This document shows positions 45,971-55,105 of a stretch of 64,000 bases of DNA, in pieces. Origin of the DNA: Streptomyces endophytica. GTDB lineage: Bacteria > Actinomycetota > Actinomycetes > Streptomycetales > Streptomycetaceae. The translations under genes and the position numbers were made by a program. Numbering within the stretch: the first letter of the stretch is position 1; the number at the start of each line of letters is the position of its first letter. The stretch is from NCBI RefSeq assembly GCF_026153355.1, contig NZ_CP110636.1, forward strand, positions 6,572,001 through 6,636,000, in the 5' to 3' direction. A model generated the notes under the pieces. The model saw only the letters and a list, made by a program, of their open reading frames with translations, had not been told where the DNA came from and searched no databases.

Positions 45971-46121
45971 GCCGCGATCGTAACCGCAGCGGACGGCCGG
46001 CGTCCGGCTCAACTGCCGTCGCGGGGGCGGATATCGGCCGGTGGGCGAGGCGTGCCGGGTCACGCCGTGGCGGACGCCTCGCCGGGTTCGGTGACCGTGA
46101 CCCCGTCCTGTCGCGGACGTA

Positions 46122-46621
46122 TCAGGCGAGGCGGGCGGGCTCGGCGAGCGGCTCGGCCGGTAGGACCGGGGGACCGCCGGCCGGCCCTTCTCGTCGGGCA
46201 CGCTGCGCAGCGGGACACGGCCGGCCAGCCGCGTCTTGCGGGTCGCCTCGACGCGCCGGGTGAACCAGATGACCTTGCCGTCGGGGGTGCCGCAGGTGCC
46301 CCAGCTGTCGCTGAGCGCGGCGACCCGGGAGAGCCCGCCGCCGGCGGCGCTCCGCAGCTTCGGCAGCCGCGGGCCCTCGTCGGCGACGGAGGCCGTCAGA
46401 TTGCGGCCGGACCAGCGGAGTTCGACGACGCAGCGGGCCTCCGGGCCGATGTGGCGATGGACGTTGGTCAGGAGTTCCGCGACTCCCCGGCATACGGGCG
46501 GGATATGGAGCTCGAGGTCCCAATACCTCAGGTGCGCGGCAAGAATCCGCTGGATCTGCGGCACGCGCTCCGCCGAAGCATGCAGTTCGACCGTGTAGTG
46601 CCGGTCGCTGGGAAGTCTCAT
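46122..46621 (-). CDS. ATP-binding anti-sigma-like protein (HATPase_c_2), 3' frame broken
   Basis: This GHKL-type ATPase of about 166 residues has the N-box V-A-E-L-L-T-N-V-H-R-H and G-box-like V-A-D-E-G-P-R-L-P and G-G-G-L-S-R-V-A. The ATG is preceded by GAGGAG. The frame appears lost near 46173-46186: one added G or C gives a normal ending (P-A-E-P-L-A-E-P-A-R-L-A) and a stop at 46122. As written, the ORF runs about 590 bp further into the secreted-protein gene. It is a likely partner of SpoIIE phosphatases elsewhere. Confidence 0.8.
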
Positions 46622-46798
46622 GTCGTGGCTCCTCACCGCGAGAGGCTCACGTCCTTCACCTCGTTGGACCAACGAACCCCGAACACGAAGAGTGAGCATC
46701 TGGTACGTATGGGTCATTGTCATGCTGGCCCGCCCACCGGGGGCCCGCAACAGCTCAGCGGCCACCGGGCTCCTCGGCGCTCACCTGATACGACCCGC

Positions 46799-48916
46799 TC
46801 ACAAGTGGGGCAGCACCTTGTCCGGGGTGAGCGGAATGTCGCGCAGCCTTACTCCAGTCGCGTGCCACACGGCGTTGGTGACGGCCGCCGCGGTGCCCAC
46901 GATGCCGATCTCGCCGATGCCCTTGCTGCCCATGGGGTTGAGGTGCGGATCCTCCTCCTCGACCCAGTACGCCTCGATCCGCGGCGCGTCGGCGCAGGCC
47001 GGCACGTGGTAGCCGGCCAGATCGCACCCGGCGAAGCCGCCGAACTCCGGGTCCACCTCGCTGCCCTCGGTGAGCGCCATGCCCAGCCCCATGGTCATCC
47101 CGCCGATGAACTGGGAGCGCGCGGTACGGGGGTTCAGGATGCGGCCGGTCGCGAACACGCCCGTCAGGCGGCGCACCCGGATCTCGCCGGTGACCGTGTC
47201 GACCTGCACCTCGGCGAACGTGGCACCGAACGAGTGCCGGGCGTACGGGGACCGTTCGGAGGTCTCCTGGCGGGTGTCGGCGGCGACCGTGAAGCCGTCG
47301 GCCGGGAGCGGCCCGACGTGGTCCCGCAGCCGGGCCCGCAGCGCCGTGCACGCCTTGTGGACCACCCAGCCCCACGAGCCGGTGCCGGCCGAGCCGCCGG
47401 CCAGCATCGCGGGCGGCAGATCGCTGTTGCCGATCTCGACCCGGACCCGGTCCTCCGGGGCCATCAGCGCGCCGGCGGCGATCTGCGCGAGGACGGTACG
47501 GGCGCCGGTGCCGATGTCGGTGGCGTTCACCCGGATCCGGAAGGTGCCGTCGCGGTCGGCGTGCGCCTCGGCGTCGGAACCGACGATCAGGACGGGGTAG
47601 GTGGACGCGGCCACACCGGTGCCGAGCAGCAGATCGCCCTCGCGGCGCACGCCGGGGCGCGGGTCGCGCGACGACCAGCCGAACCGCTCGGCACCGTCGC
47701 GCAGACAGCCCACGAGGTGCCGGCTGCTGAAGGCCCGGTCACTGTCCGGCTCGGTGTCCGGTTCGTTGCGCATCCGCAGTTCGATCGGGTCGATGCCCAG
47801 CCGGACGGCGAGTTCGTCCATGGCGGACTCCAGGGCGTACATGCCGGGGCACTCGCCCGGGGCGCGCATCCACGAGGGGGTCGGTACGTCGAGCGGGACG
47901 ACGCGGTGCACGGTGCGGCTGTTCGGCGCGGCGTACATGACGCGGGCCGGCACCGCGGCCTGCTCGACGAACTCGGTGACGGTGGAGGTGTGGGTGGCGC
48001 TCTCGTGGGACAGCGCGGTGATCACGCCGTCGCTGCCGGCGCCCAGCCGCACCCGCTGGATCGTCGGGGCGCGGTGGCCGACGACGTCGGGCATCTCCCG
48101 GCGCGGCACGGAGACCTTGACCGGCCGCCCGGTGTGGCGCGCGGCCATCACGGCCAGGACGACCTGCGGCCGCGGCGTCCCCTTGGAGCCGAAGCCGCCG
48201 CCGACGTGTTCCGAGACGACGGTGATCTCGCTCTTGTCGAGCTTGAAGAGGGCGGCCAGTTCCTCACACGTCTTGGTGGCCCCCTGGTTCGAGTCGTGGA
48301 CCGTCAGATGCCCCTCGCTCCAGTGCGCGGTCGAGGCGTGCGGTTCCATCGGGTGGTTGTGCAGCGGGGGCACGTGGTAGGTCGCGTCCACGGTGACCGG
48401 CGCGGCGGCGAACGCCCCCTCGAAGTCGCCGCGTTCCCGCGTCCCCGGATAACCGCCGTTGACCTCCTCCGGCTCGTACAGCCGCGGGTGGTCGGCCCGC
48501 AGCAGGACGTCGGCGCCGTCGTCGGTCTCGTACGTCACCCGGACGGCCTCGGCGGCCGCCCGCGCCGTTTCGAGGGTGTCGGCGACGGCGAGCGCCACGT
48601 ACCAGCCGCGGTGCGGCACCCGGTCCTCCTGGAGCACCGACAGGGTCGGGTCCTCGGCGGCGGCCAGCCGGGGCGCGTTCTCGTGCGTGAGCACCGTGAT
48701 CACACCGGGCAGCGCGAGCGCCTCCGCGGTGTCCACGGCGGCGACCCGGCCGCGCGGGACGCCCGCGGCGACCGGCCAGCCGTAGGCGCAGCCGGGCGGG
48801 GTGTGTTCGGCCGCGTAACGGGCGGCTCCGGTGACTTTCTCCCGGCCCTCCCGCCGGACGAGCGGTTCGCCCAGGGGGTACGGGGGTGGGCCGAGCGGGA
48901 AGGTGTGGGGGCTCAT
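46799..48916 (-). CDS. Molybdenum hydroxylase large subunit (PaoC/YagR-like aldehyde oxidase)
   Basis: This 705-residue molybdopterin-cytosine-dinucleotide subunit is of the xanthine oxidase family. Cofactor motifs are G-G-G-F-G-S-K-G and G-T-G-S-W-G; the catalytic glutamate is in S-K-G-I-G-E-I-G. It should oxidise aldehydes or N-heterocycles using water. It is the last gene of an FeS-FAD-Mo operon, following the FAD gene by 55 bp, and ATG has AAGGA before it. The substrate is unknown. Confidence 0.93.
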   Translation of the reverse strand: MSPHTFPLGPPPYPLGEPLVRREGREKVTGAARYAAEHTPPGCAYGWPVAAGVPRGRVAAVDTAEALALPGVITVLTHENAPRLAAAEDPTLSVLQEDRVPHRGWYVALAVADTLETARAAAEAVRVTYETDDGADVLLRADHPRLYEPEEVNGGYPGTRERGDFEGAFAAAPVTVDATYHVPPLHNHPMEPHASTAHWSEGHLTVHDSNQGATKTCEELAALFKLDKSEITVVSEHVGGGFGSKGTPRPQVVLAVMAARHTGRPVKVSVPRREMPDVVGHRAPTIQRVRLGAGSDGVITALSHESATHTSTVTEFVEQAAVPARVMYAAPNSRTVHRVVPLDVPTPSWMRAPGECPGMYALESAMDELAVRLGIDPIELRMRNEPDTEPDSDRAFSSRHLVGCLRDGAERFGWSSRDPRPGVRREGDLLLGTGVAASTYPVLIVGSDAEAHADRDGTFRIRVNATDIGTGARTVLAQIAAGALMAPEDRVRVEIGNSDLPPAMLAGGSAGTGSWGWVVHKACTALRARLRDHVGPLPADGFTVAADTRQETSERSPYARHSFGATFAEVQVDTVTGEIRVRRLTGVFATGRILNPRTARSQFIGGMTMGLGMALTEGSEVDPEFGGFAGCDLAGYHVPACADAPRIEAYWVEEEDPHLNPMGSKGIGEIGIVGTAAAVTNAVWHATGVRLRDIPLTPDKVLPHL

Positions 48917-48971
48917 GAGCGGGTCCTTGGGTGCTCCTGGAGACCCTGGTGGGTCCTGGGGTGGGTGGAGG

Positions 48972-49967
48972 TCAGCCGCGGGCGGGTGGGGCCGCCAGTT
49001 CGGTCAGGACGGCGACGGCGAGGTTGCGGGCCAGCGGGACCTTGAACCCGTTGTCGCGCAGCGGCTCGGCGGCGGCGAGTTCGGCCTCGGCGGCGCGGGC
49101 GAAGGTGTCCTCGGTGGCGGGGGCGTCCCGCAGCACCTCTTCGGCCGCGCGGGCCCGCCACGGCCGGTGCGCGAGCCCCCCGAACGCCAGCGCGGCGCGC
49201 CGTACGACACCGTCCCGGACGTCCAGCACGGCGGCGACGGAGGCGAGCGCGAAGGCGAACGACGCGCGGTCGCGGGCCTTGCGGTAGCGGGACCGCGCCC
49301 CGCGGTCCGCTGGCGGCAGCTGCACGGCGGTGATCAGTTCGCCGGGCCGGATGACGGTGTCCTGCTCGGGGTGGTCGCCGGGCAGCCGGTGGAACTCGGT
49401 CACCGGCACGCTCCGGTCGCCGTCCGGGCCGTGCAGGTGGACGGTCGCGTCGAGGGCGGCCAGCGCCACCGCCATGTCGGAGGGCTGGGTGGCCACGCAG
49501 TGCGGGGAGTGGCCCAGTACGGCGAGGTCGCGGTGGATGCCCTCACGGGCCGGACAGCCGGACCCCGGCTCACGCTTGTTGCAGGGCTTGGAGACGTCCT
49601 GGAAATACAGGCAGCGGGTGCGCTGCAGCAGATTGCCCCCGGTGGTCGCCGTATTGCGCAGCTGGCCCGAGGCGCCGGACAGCACCGCCTGCGACAGCAC
49701 CGGGTAGCGCTCGCGCACGGGGGCCGCCGCGGCCAGGGCGCTGTTGCTGACCATCGCCCCGATGCGGAGCCCGCCGTCCGGCAGCTCCTCGATGTGGTCC
49801 AGCGGCAGCCGGGTGACGTCGATGAGCAGGCCGGGCCGCTCCACGCCCAGTTTCATCAGGTCGACGAGGTTGGTGCCCCCGCCGAGGAACCGGGCTCCCG
49901 GCTGTCCCTCGGCGGCCCGTACGGCCTCCTCGACGCTCGTCGCCCGCAGGTATCCGAACGGCTTCAT
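48972..49967 (-). CDS. Molybdenum hydroxylase FAD subunit with extra Fe-S Cys (PaoB/YagS-like)
   Basis: This 331-residue FAD-binding CO-dehydrogenase-flavoprotein family subunit has the motif F-L-G-G-G-T-N-L and T-T-G-G-N-L-L-Q. Four cysteines (119, 129, 138, 157) lie in an insert that starts T-R-C-L-Y-F-Q-D. In E. coli PaoB a similar insert holds a 4Fe-4S cluster. It moves electrons from the Mo subunit. The ATG overlaps the stop of the FeS gene (ATGA). Confidence 0.92.
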   Translation of the reverse strand: MKPFGYLRATSVEEAVRAAEGQPGARFLGGGTNLVDLMKLGVERPGLLIDVTRLPLDHIEELPDGGLRIGAMVSNSALAAAAPVRERYPVLSQAVLSGASGQLRNTATTGGNLLQRTRCLYFQDVSKPCNKREPGSGCPAREGIHRDLAVLGHSPHCVATQPSDMAVALAALDATVHLHGPDGDRSVPVTEFHRLPGDHPEQDTVIRPGELITAVQLPPADRGARSRYRKARDRASFAFALASVAAVLDVRDGVVRRAALAFGGLAHRPWRARAAEEVLRDAPATEDTFARAAEAELAAAEPLRDNGFKVPLARNLAVAVLTELAAPPARG

Positions 49968-50638
49968 GACGCCATCCCCTGGTCGGTGGACACGTCATGG
50001 ACCGCCTCGACGATCCGGGGGTACGCCCCACAGCGGCACAGGTTGCCGCTCATCCGCTCGCGGATCTCCTCGACGGTCAGCTGCACCGGCCCGCCCTGGG
50101 GCGCGTCGGCCGGTGTCACGTGGGACGGGAAGCCGTCAGCCGCCTCCTGGAGCACTCCCACGGCCGAGCAGATCTGGCCCGGGGTGCAGTAGCCGCACTG
50201 CAGCGCGTCCCGCTCCACGAACGCTTCCTGGAGCGGATGCAGCCGCTCCCCGTGCGCCAGCCCCTCGATGGTGGTGATGTGCCGTCCGTCCTGGGCCACG
50301 GCCAGCAGCAGACAGCTGTTGGCGCGCCGGCCGTCGACCAGCACCGTGCAGGCGCCGCACTGCCCGTGGTCGCAGCCCTTCTTGGCCCCGGTGAGGCCGA
50401 GGTGCTCACGGAGCACGTCGAGGACCGTGGTGCGGTGATCCAGGGTCAGCTCGTACGCGGTTCCGTTGACGTGCAGAACCAGCGCGGAACTCTGCTCGGC
50501 CGCCGCCTCGGCGGGCCGGGCGGAGCGGGCGGGGCCGGCGGTGGCCGTCCCGGCGCGCGTTCCGGCACCGGTCCCGGAACGCGCGGCGCCGGCCGCCCGC
50601 GCCCCTCCGGCGTCCGCCGGTTGATTGGTGGGCTGCAC
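49964..50638 (-). CDS. Molybdenum hydroxylase 2Fe-2S subunit (PaoA/YagT-like)
   Basis: This 224-residue protein has a plant-ferredoxin domain (G-C-D-H-G-Q-C-G-A-C then a distant Cys) and a second 2Fe-2S domain (Q-C-G-Y-C-T-P-G-Q and C-R-C-G). Unlike E. coli PaoA it has no Tat signal; instead it has a 50-residue Ala/Gly/Thr-rich lead, so the complex is likely cytoplasmic. The start is GTG, with an AGGAAAGG a little distant. It is the first gene of the operon, and the leader region holds a tandem repeat. Confidence 0.92.
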   Translation of the reverse strand: MQPTNQPADAGGARAAGAARSGTGAGTRAGTATAGPARSARPAEAAAEQSSALVLHVNGTAYELTLDHRTTVLDVLREHLGLTGAKKGCDHGQCGACTVLVDGRRANSCLLLAVAQDGRHITTIEGLAHGERLHPLQEAFVERDALQCGYCTPGQICSAVGVLQEAADGFPSHVTPADAPQGGPVQLTVEEIRERMSGNLCRCGAYPRIVEAVHDVSTDQGMAS

Positions 50639-50677
50639 TCGCTTCTGCCTTTCCTCGCTCCGGTTCCCCCTGGGATT

Positions 50678-50795
50678 CCCCGGTGGCGCACCTTGCGGTA
50701 CTCCGGTGGCATACCTTGCGGTACCCCGGCGACATACCTTGCGGTACTCCGGTGGCGTACCTTGCGGTACTTCGGTGGCGTACGCCTGTGGCGTG
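50678..50795. repeat. 23-bp tandem repeat, four copies, upstream of molybdenum hydroxylase operon
   Basis: Units begin at 50691, 50714, 50737 and 50760 with partial units at both ends. The unit is CCTTGCGGTACTCCGGTGGC plus RTA. Each copy contains GGTAC...GTACC, so copies can fold into short hairpins. It lies 50-150 bp before the first operon gene, a likely position for a promoter. Confidence 0.9.
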
Positions 50796-50838
50796 CGCCC
50801 TCGCCGCGTTGTGCCGTGGCGTTATTTGTTTTTCCCCG

Positions 50839-50867
50839 CCGCCCACCCCCCTTCGGGGGGTGGGCGG
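50839..50867. terminator. Very strong 13-bp hairpin
   Basis: CCGCCCACCCCCC and GGGGGGTGGGCGG form a perfect 13-bp stem with loop TTC (closing as UUCG). It lies downstream of the hypothetical gene on the minus strand and upstream of the tandem repeat, so it probably shields the operon from read-through. Confidence 0.8.
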
Positions 50868-50883
50868 GTCAGGAGAGCCGTCC

Positions 50884-50972
50884 GCCCCGCCGAAGGGGCC
50901 GGTCGCCCCGTCGAGGCCGGTCACCCCACCGAAGAGGCCTGTCACCCCGTCGCTGGGGCCAGTCTCCCCCCG
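50884..50972. repeat. Imperfect 20-24 bp repeats after the hairpin
   Basis: About four degenerate copies follow the pattern CCGAAGRGGCCGGTCRCCCC: GTCGAGGCCGGTCACCCC, ACCGAAGAGGCCTGTCACCCC, GTCGCTGGGGCCAGTCTCCCC and one more. An open frame through them reads T-G-L-F-G-G-V-T-G-L-D but has no ribosome site, so I call no gene. Confidence 0.6.
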
Positions 50973-51032
50973 GACTTCCGGGCGCCCGCCCTGGTCCCGG
51001 GCTTTTCGGCGCCGCCCTGGGCCGGTGGCCGG

Positions 51033-51419
51033 CTAGCGGGATTCCAGGCGGAGTTCGACCTCCTTCTCCTGGTCGCCGGCGGCCATCCCGAGGATGTGCA
51101 CCGTGAACGCCGGCTCCAGGCCCTTGCACAGCTGGTCGACCGCCCAGTAGCCGCCCTGGAGGCTGACCAGCACCGGCGCCGTCAGCCGCCGGGGCTCGGC
51201 CTCGGCCTTGTGCTCGCTCACGTCGATGGTCGAGGTCCACACCGTCGGCCCGGCCCCCGCCATTTCCTCGGGCACGTCGTCGGCGGCCCGGTCGGAGGCG
51301 AAGGCGGTCCGCAGGGCGCTGAAGACGGCATGCGCGTCCTGCGTCGCACAGCTCTCCAGTTCCACCACCACCTCGGCCGATACGTGTTCCGCGTGTGACG
51401 CCTGTTCCGCGCTGTTCAC
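51033..51419 (-). CDS. Hypothetical soluble protein
   Basis: This 128-residue protein has no recognised domain. It reads like a small alpha/beta protein, with S-A-E-V-V-V-E-L-E near the start and V-E-L-R-L-E-S-R at the end. GTG follows GGAAGG. There is no signal peptide and no membrane segment. It is divergent from the lipase gene with a 315-bp gap. That gap is AT-richer near 51510-51590 (with GTTTAAAC) and holds the repeats GTAATC about 20 bp apart. Confidence 0.6.
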   Translation of the reverse strand: MNSAEQASHAEHVSAEVVVELESCATQDAHAVFSALRTAFASDRAADDVPEEMAGAGPTVWTSTIDVSEHKAEAEPRRLTAPVLVSLQGGYWAVDQLCKGLEPAFTVHILGMAAGDQEKEVELRLESR

Positions 51420-51734
51420 TGTGGGGCCTTCCTCTGTGGGCCTTCCGCTGGGAGCCGAACGCTTCCAGGCTCGCCCCCCGGCCCGCTCTGTGCGACCCGA
51501 GGCTCGAACGAGTGGTTTAAACGGGCGCAACGGCGCGGCGCACCCCAGGAGAGTTACGCTCAGTAATCACAGCGCGCATTCTGTAATCGCCCACGGCCGC
51601 CGGTGCCGCGCACCCTTTGTTCCCGCTGCCTCTTGCTCCCGTCGCACCGCCGGCAACCCACCGCAGTACGTCCACGAGCGGTCCGCGAGCAGGTCGGCCG
51701 CCGAACCCCTCGTTTCGATCTCCAGGAGCCCACG

Positions 51735-52553
51735 TTGACCAGCACCGTCATCGATCAGAAGGTCACCGGTTACAGCGTCCGCCATGCGCTCTGCATGGCG
51801 CGCGTCGCCGAGCTCGCGTACAAGGACGAGCCGGCCATCGACAAAGCCGCCCGGGAATGGGGCTTCGACCGGGTGCGCCACCACCACACCACGTTCCGGC
51901 CGCCGTTCCCGCTGGAGGACACCCAGGCCTACACCCTCGGCGGCCGCGACATGATCATCACCGCCTTCCGGGGGACCGAGCCGGCGAACATGCGCGACTG
52001 GCTGTCCGACACGACGACCCCGCCGTGGCCGGGCCCCGGCGGCAAGGGGTACATCCACTACGGCTTCGCCGAGGCGCTGGAGTCCGTCTGGCCGCAGGTC
52101 CACAACGCCGTCCACGAGTTCCGGGACAACGGCCAGACCGTGTGGTTCACCGGCCACAGCCTGGGCGGTGCGCTGGCGATGCTGGCCGGGGCCCGGCTGC
52201 ACTTCGAGGAGCCGTATCTGACGGCCACCGGCGTCTACACCTTCGGCCAGCCGCGGACCTGCGACCGGCTGCTGACGCGGGAGTTCGACGCGGCCTTCAC
52301 CGACCGCATGTACCGCTTCGTCAACAACAACGACGTCGTGCCCCAGCTCCCCCCGGAGCCCGCCTTCCACCACGTCTCCACGCTGCGCTACATCGACTCC
52401 ACGGGAAAGATCCACTCCACCATGCCGGTGATCACCGGCCTCTTCGACCACGCCAAGGGATACACCGCCGACCTGCTCGCGCCCACGTCGGACGGCGTCC
52501 GGGACCACTTCATGGGGGCGTACATCACCGCACTGGAGAAGAACCAGAACTGA
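51735..52553 (+). CDS. Lipase (class 3) family alpha/beta hydrolase
   Basis: This 272-residue protein has the lipase-3 motif G-H-S-L-G-G-A with the nucleophilic serine, the Asp region N-N-N-D-V-V-P, and a C-terminal His (D-H-A-K-G-Y). It starts with TTG, preceded by CAGGAGCCC, a good ribosome site. No signal peptide is seen, so it may be cytosolic or use another route. Its substrates are probably lipid esters. Confidence 0.88.
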   Translation: MTSTVIDQKVTGYSVRHALCMARVAELAYKDEPAIDKAAREWGFDRVRHHHTTFRPPFPLEDTQAYTLGGRDMIITAFRGTEPANMRDWLSDTTTPPWPGPGGKGYIHYGFAEALESVWPQVHNAVHEFRDNGQTVWFTGHSLGGALAMLAGARLHFEEPYLTATGVYTFGQPRTCDRLLTREFDAAFTDRMYRFVNNNDVVPQLPPEPAFHHVSTLRYIDSTGKIHSTMPVITGLFDHAKGYTADLLAPTSDGVRDHFMGAYITALEKNQN

Positions 52554-52630
52554 CCCGGGGTGCCGCGGCGCGGAGGCTGACCGGGGGTGCCGCGGCTCCC
52601 GTCAGGTCAGCGCTCCTACCCGGTCAGCCC

Positions 52631-52658
52631 GCCCGCCGGGTCAGCGCTCCCGGCGGGC
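52631..52658. terminator. Terminator hairpin between convergent genes
   Basis: GCCCGCCGGG-TCAGCGCT-CCCGGCGGGC is a perfect 10-bp stem that overlaps the stop of the isochorismatase gene. It ends transcription of the lipase gene. Confidence 0.75.
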
Positions 52659-53483
52659 AGGGGCCGGCGCCGTGAAGGTGACGTCGGCGGCCCGGGCGAC
52701 GATCTCGACCTCGTCGCCCAGCGCCCATTCGGCGGCACGGGCGTTCATCGCGGCCGGGACGACGCCACTGATGCCCGGGGCCGCGGGGATGTCGTAGGTG
52801 CCGTGCGCGTCGTGCGGCAGGACCACGCGGTAGTCGCGGGCCAGGGCCGTGCGGGCGGTCGCGCTGACGCACATCTCGGAGAGCACCCCGCAGATCACCA
52901 GCTCCCGGGCGTCCGCCGCCTCCAGCAGGTCGCCCAGCACCGTGCCGTCGAAGCCGTCGTCCTGCGTCTTGCGGACCACGGTCTCGCGCGGCCCCGGCTC
53001 GACGGGCAGGTGGAGTTCCCAGCCGGGGGTGTGCGGTGCGTCGACGGTGCCGGGCTCGCCGTCGTTCTGGAGGTGGACGACGAGGGCCCCGGCGGCGCGG
53101 GCCCGGGCCAGCAGGTCCCGGCTCCGGTCGAGCACCCGCGCCGCGTCCGGCACGGCGTCCTCGCCCACGACGAAGGCCGATTGGATGTCGACGAGGATCA
53201 GCGCGTCGACGGGACGGACCGGCGCGCCGGCGCCCCCGTCCCCGCCCCCGCCGTCCGCCACGGCGTCGGCGTCGGCGTCGCCCAAGGCTCTCGCGCCCGC
53301 GCCCGCGCCCGCGTCCGCGTCCGCATCAGCGTCCGCGTCGGCATGGGCATGGGCATCGACATCGCCCATGGTGCTGGCGCCCGCATAAGCCTCGTCGACC
53401 TCGTCGACCTCGTCGACCTCGTCTGCCGCGTCGAGCGCGTCCGCCGCGTCGGCCTCGTCGGTGGTGGTGGTCATGATGACCAT
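52641..53483 (-). CDS. Isochorismatase-family cysteine hydrolase with Asp/Ala repeat N-terminus
   Basis: The C-terminal about 185 residues form a cysteine hydrolase with the triad Asp (L-V-D-I-Q-S), Lys (V-V-R-K-T-Q-D-D) and Cys (S-E-M-C-V-S). It would hydrolyse amides such as nicotinamide or isochorismate-like compounds. The N-terminal about 85 residues are extraordinary low complexity: repeated D-E-V and then D-A-D-A-D-A. ATG at 53474 or 53483 is possible; neither has a good ribosome site, so the true start may lie inside the repeat. The hydrolase call is secure and the N-terminus is not. Confidence 0.8.
   Translation of the reverse strand: MVIMTTTTDEADAADALDAADEVDEVDEVDEAYAGASTMGDVDAHAHADADADADADAGAGAGARALGDADADAVADGGGGDGGAGAPVRPVDALILVDIQSAFVVGEDAVPDAARVLDRSRDLLARARAAGALVVHLQNDGEPGTVDAPHTPGWELHLPVEPGPRETVVRKTQDDGFDGTVLGDLLEAADARELVICGVLSEMCVSATARTALARDYRVVLPHDAHGTYDIPAAPGISGVVPAAMNARAAEWALGDEVEIVARAADVTFTAPAPARRER
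53256..53445. repeat. Short-unit repeats inside isochorismatase 5' end
   Basis: Hexamer-type repeats (GCGTCC/GCGCCC/GCGTCG) run through about 53260-53360, and a 9-bp unit CTCGTCGAC repeats three times near 53391-53424. They encode the Asp/Ala and Asp-Glu-Val tracts. They may vary in copy number. Confidence 0.75.
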
Positions 53484-53737
53484 GGTGCGGGTGGGGCGCG
53501 CCCATCCGTGCCGGCAGGGACCTGATCCGGCCACCACCCGGCTCCTGGCCCCTCCGCCCCCGCCTCCCGGCCTCGGCCTCGGCCTCCCCCGCCTTCCCGG
53601 CTGCTCCGCCCCCCACCTCCCAGCCCGCACTTCCCCCGCCCCCTGACACGCGGTTCTCGGCCGTCCGGGTCCATATGGTTGCCATGGGCATCGAACTGGG
53701 CGGATCATCCCGTAGGGACGCCGTTTCGCAGGTACAG

Positions 53738-53749
53738 GCGTACGTACGC
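53738..53749. promoter_or_regulatory. Palindrome upstream of serine hydrolase
   Basis: GCGTACGTACGC is a perfect 12-bp palindrome 52 bp before the start of the hydrolase, in a region with further CGTAC copies. It is a candidate operator. Confidence 0.4.
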
Positions 53750-53800
53750 ACACCCCTGCGTACGGGATGAGCGCACCGGGCGACGCGAGAAGAGGCAGTC

Positions 53801-54999
53801 GTGGGACCAGCCACCGTCAACGTCAACGGCCACTGCGCACCGGAGTTCGCGGGCGTGCAGGAGGCATTCGAGCGGAATTTCCGGCGGCACGGAGAGGTCG
53901 GGGCCGCGGTCACGGTGACCCTGGACGGGGAGCCGGTGGTCGACCTGTGGGGCGGCCACAAGGACGCGGAACGGACGCGGGACTGGGAGCGCGACACCCT
54001 GGTCAACGTCTACTCGACGTCCAAGGGGATGACGGCGCTCTGCGCCCATCTGCTCGTGGACCGCGGGGAGTTGGACCTCGATGCGCCGGTCGCCCGCTAC
54101 TGGCCGGAGTTCGCGCAGGCCGGCAAGGCGGACTTACCCGTCCGCTGGCTGCTCAGCCACCGCTCCGGCCTGATCGCGCCGCGCACGCCGCTGCCGCCCG
54201 GTCGCGCCTACGACTGGGACGAGGTCTGCGCGGTGCTGGCGGCGACCGAGCCCTGGTGGGAGCCGGGGACGGCCCAGGGCTATCACGCGGTGACCTTCGG
54301 CTTTCTCGTCGGCGAGGTCGTCCGGCGGATCACCGGGCAGTCCCTGGGGTCGTTCCTGCGCAGCGAGATCGCGGAGCCGCTGGGGGCCAGGGTGTTCATC
54401 GGCACCCCGGCCGAGGAGCACGCCGCCTGCGCGGACATGGTCGGGCAACTGGACGAGTCGCTGCTCGCCGAGCGGCTTCCCGGTGCGCCGAGGCCGCCGT
54501 TCCGGTCCCTGGACGACCATCCGATGGCCGTCATCATGCTCTCCCTGGTGTCCATCCCGACCGGTGACGTCAACAGCGCGGCCTACCGCTCGGCGGAGAT
54601 CCCGGGCGGCAATGCGCACGCCTCCGCGCACGGGCTCGCGACGGTGTACGGGGCGCTGGTGGGCGGCCGGCTGGTCGGCGCCGGGACCCTGGAGGAGATG
54701 CGCCGGTCGCAGAGCCGGCCCGGGGAACCCGATCTGGCCATAGGAGCGCTCGCCCCGCCGGGCTTCGAGCTGCGCTGGGGCCTCGGCTACATGCTCAACC
54801 ACCAGTGCCGGCTGGGCCCAACCCGCGGGCGTTCGGGCACGGCGGGGCCGGCGGTTCGTACGCCTTCCTGGACCCGGAGAACCGGCTGTCGTACGCGTAC
54901 ACCATGAACAAGTACGGCGGCGGGACGGCGGGCGACGACCCGCGCAACGGCGGTCTGGTCAAGGCGGTGTACCAGGCGCTGGAGGGACGGAGCGGCTGA
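53801..54999 (+). CDS. Beta-lactamase-fold serine hydrolase with TTA codon, 3' frame broken
   Basis: The protein is EstB-like, about 400 residues. The nucleophile is in S-T-S-K-G (S-x-x-K), with the Y-x-x-motif near Y-H-A-V and H-G-G-A-G-G-S in the last quarter. One added C at the C3 run 54817-54819 joins G-P to N-P-R-A-F-G-H-G and restores a stop at 54997-54999. As written the enzyme would lack the H-x-G motif. One Leu (54134-54136) is encoded by TTA, so translation should need the bldA tRNA. GTG follows AGAGG. There is no clear signal peptide. Confidence 0.87.
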
Positions 55000-55105
55000 G
55001 CACGGGCGGGGCGGGCGCGGCGGACACCCCTCGCCACAGCGGCCGGCGGCCGGCGGCCCGCCTCGGCCCGCGTCCGGCGGTCGGTGTCCGAAGGCCCGCG
55101 GCCCG

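Noticed and set aside
45536..46765. One long ORF joining an ATP-binding domain to a secreted protein
   Set aside because: It is explained by a frame break near 46180. The two halves have separate starts and the ATP-binding part ends naturally at 46122 in the restored frame.
50691..50782. CRISPR array
   Set aside because: The 23-bp units are directly adjacent with no spacers and no cas genes are present.
50406..50945. ORF through the repeat region before the molybdenum hydroxylase operon
   Set aside because: It has no ribosome site, its codon use is set by the repeats, and it overlaps the start of the FeS subunit gene.
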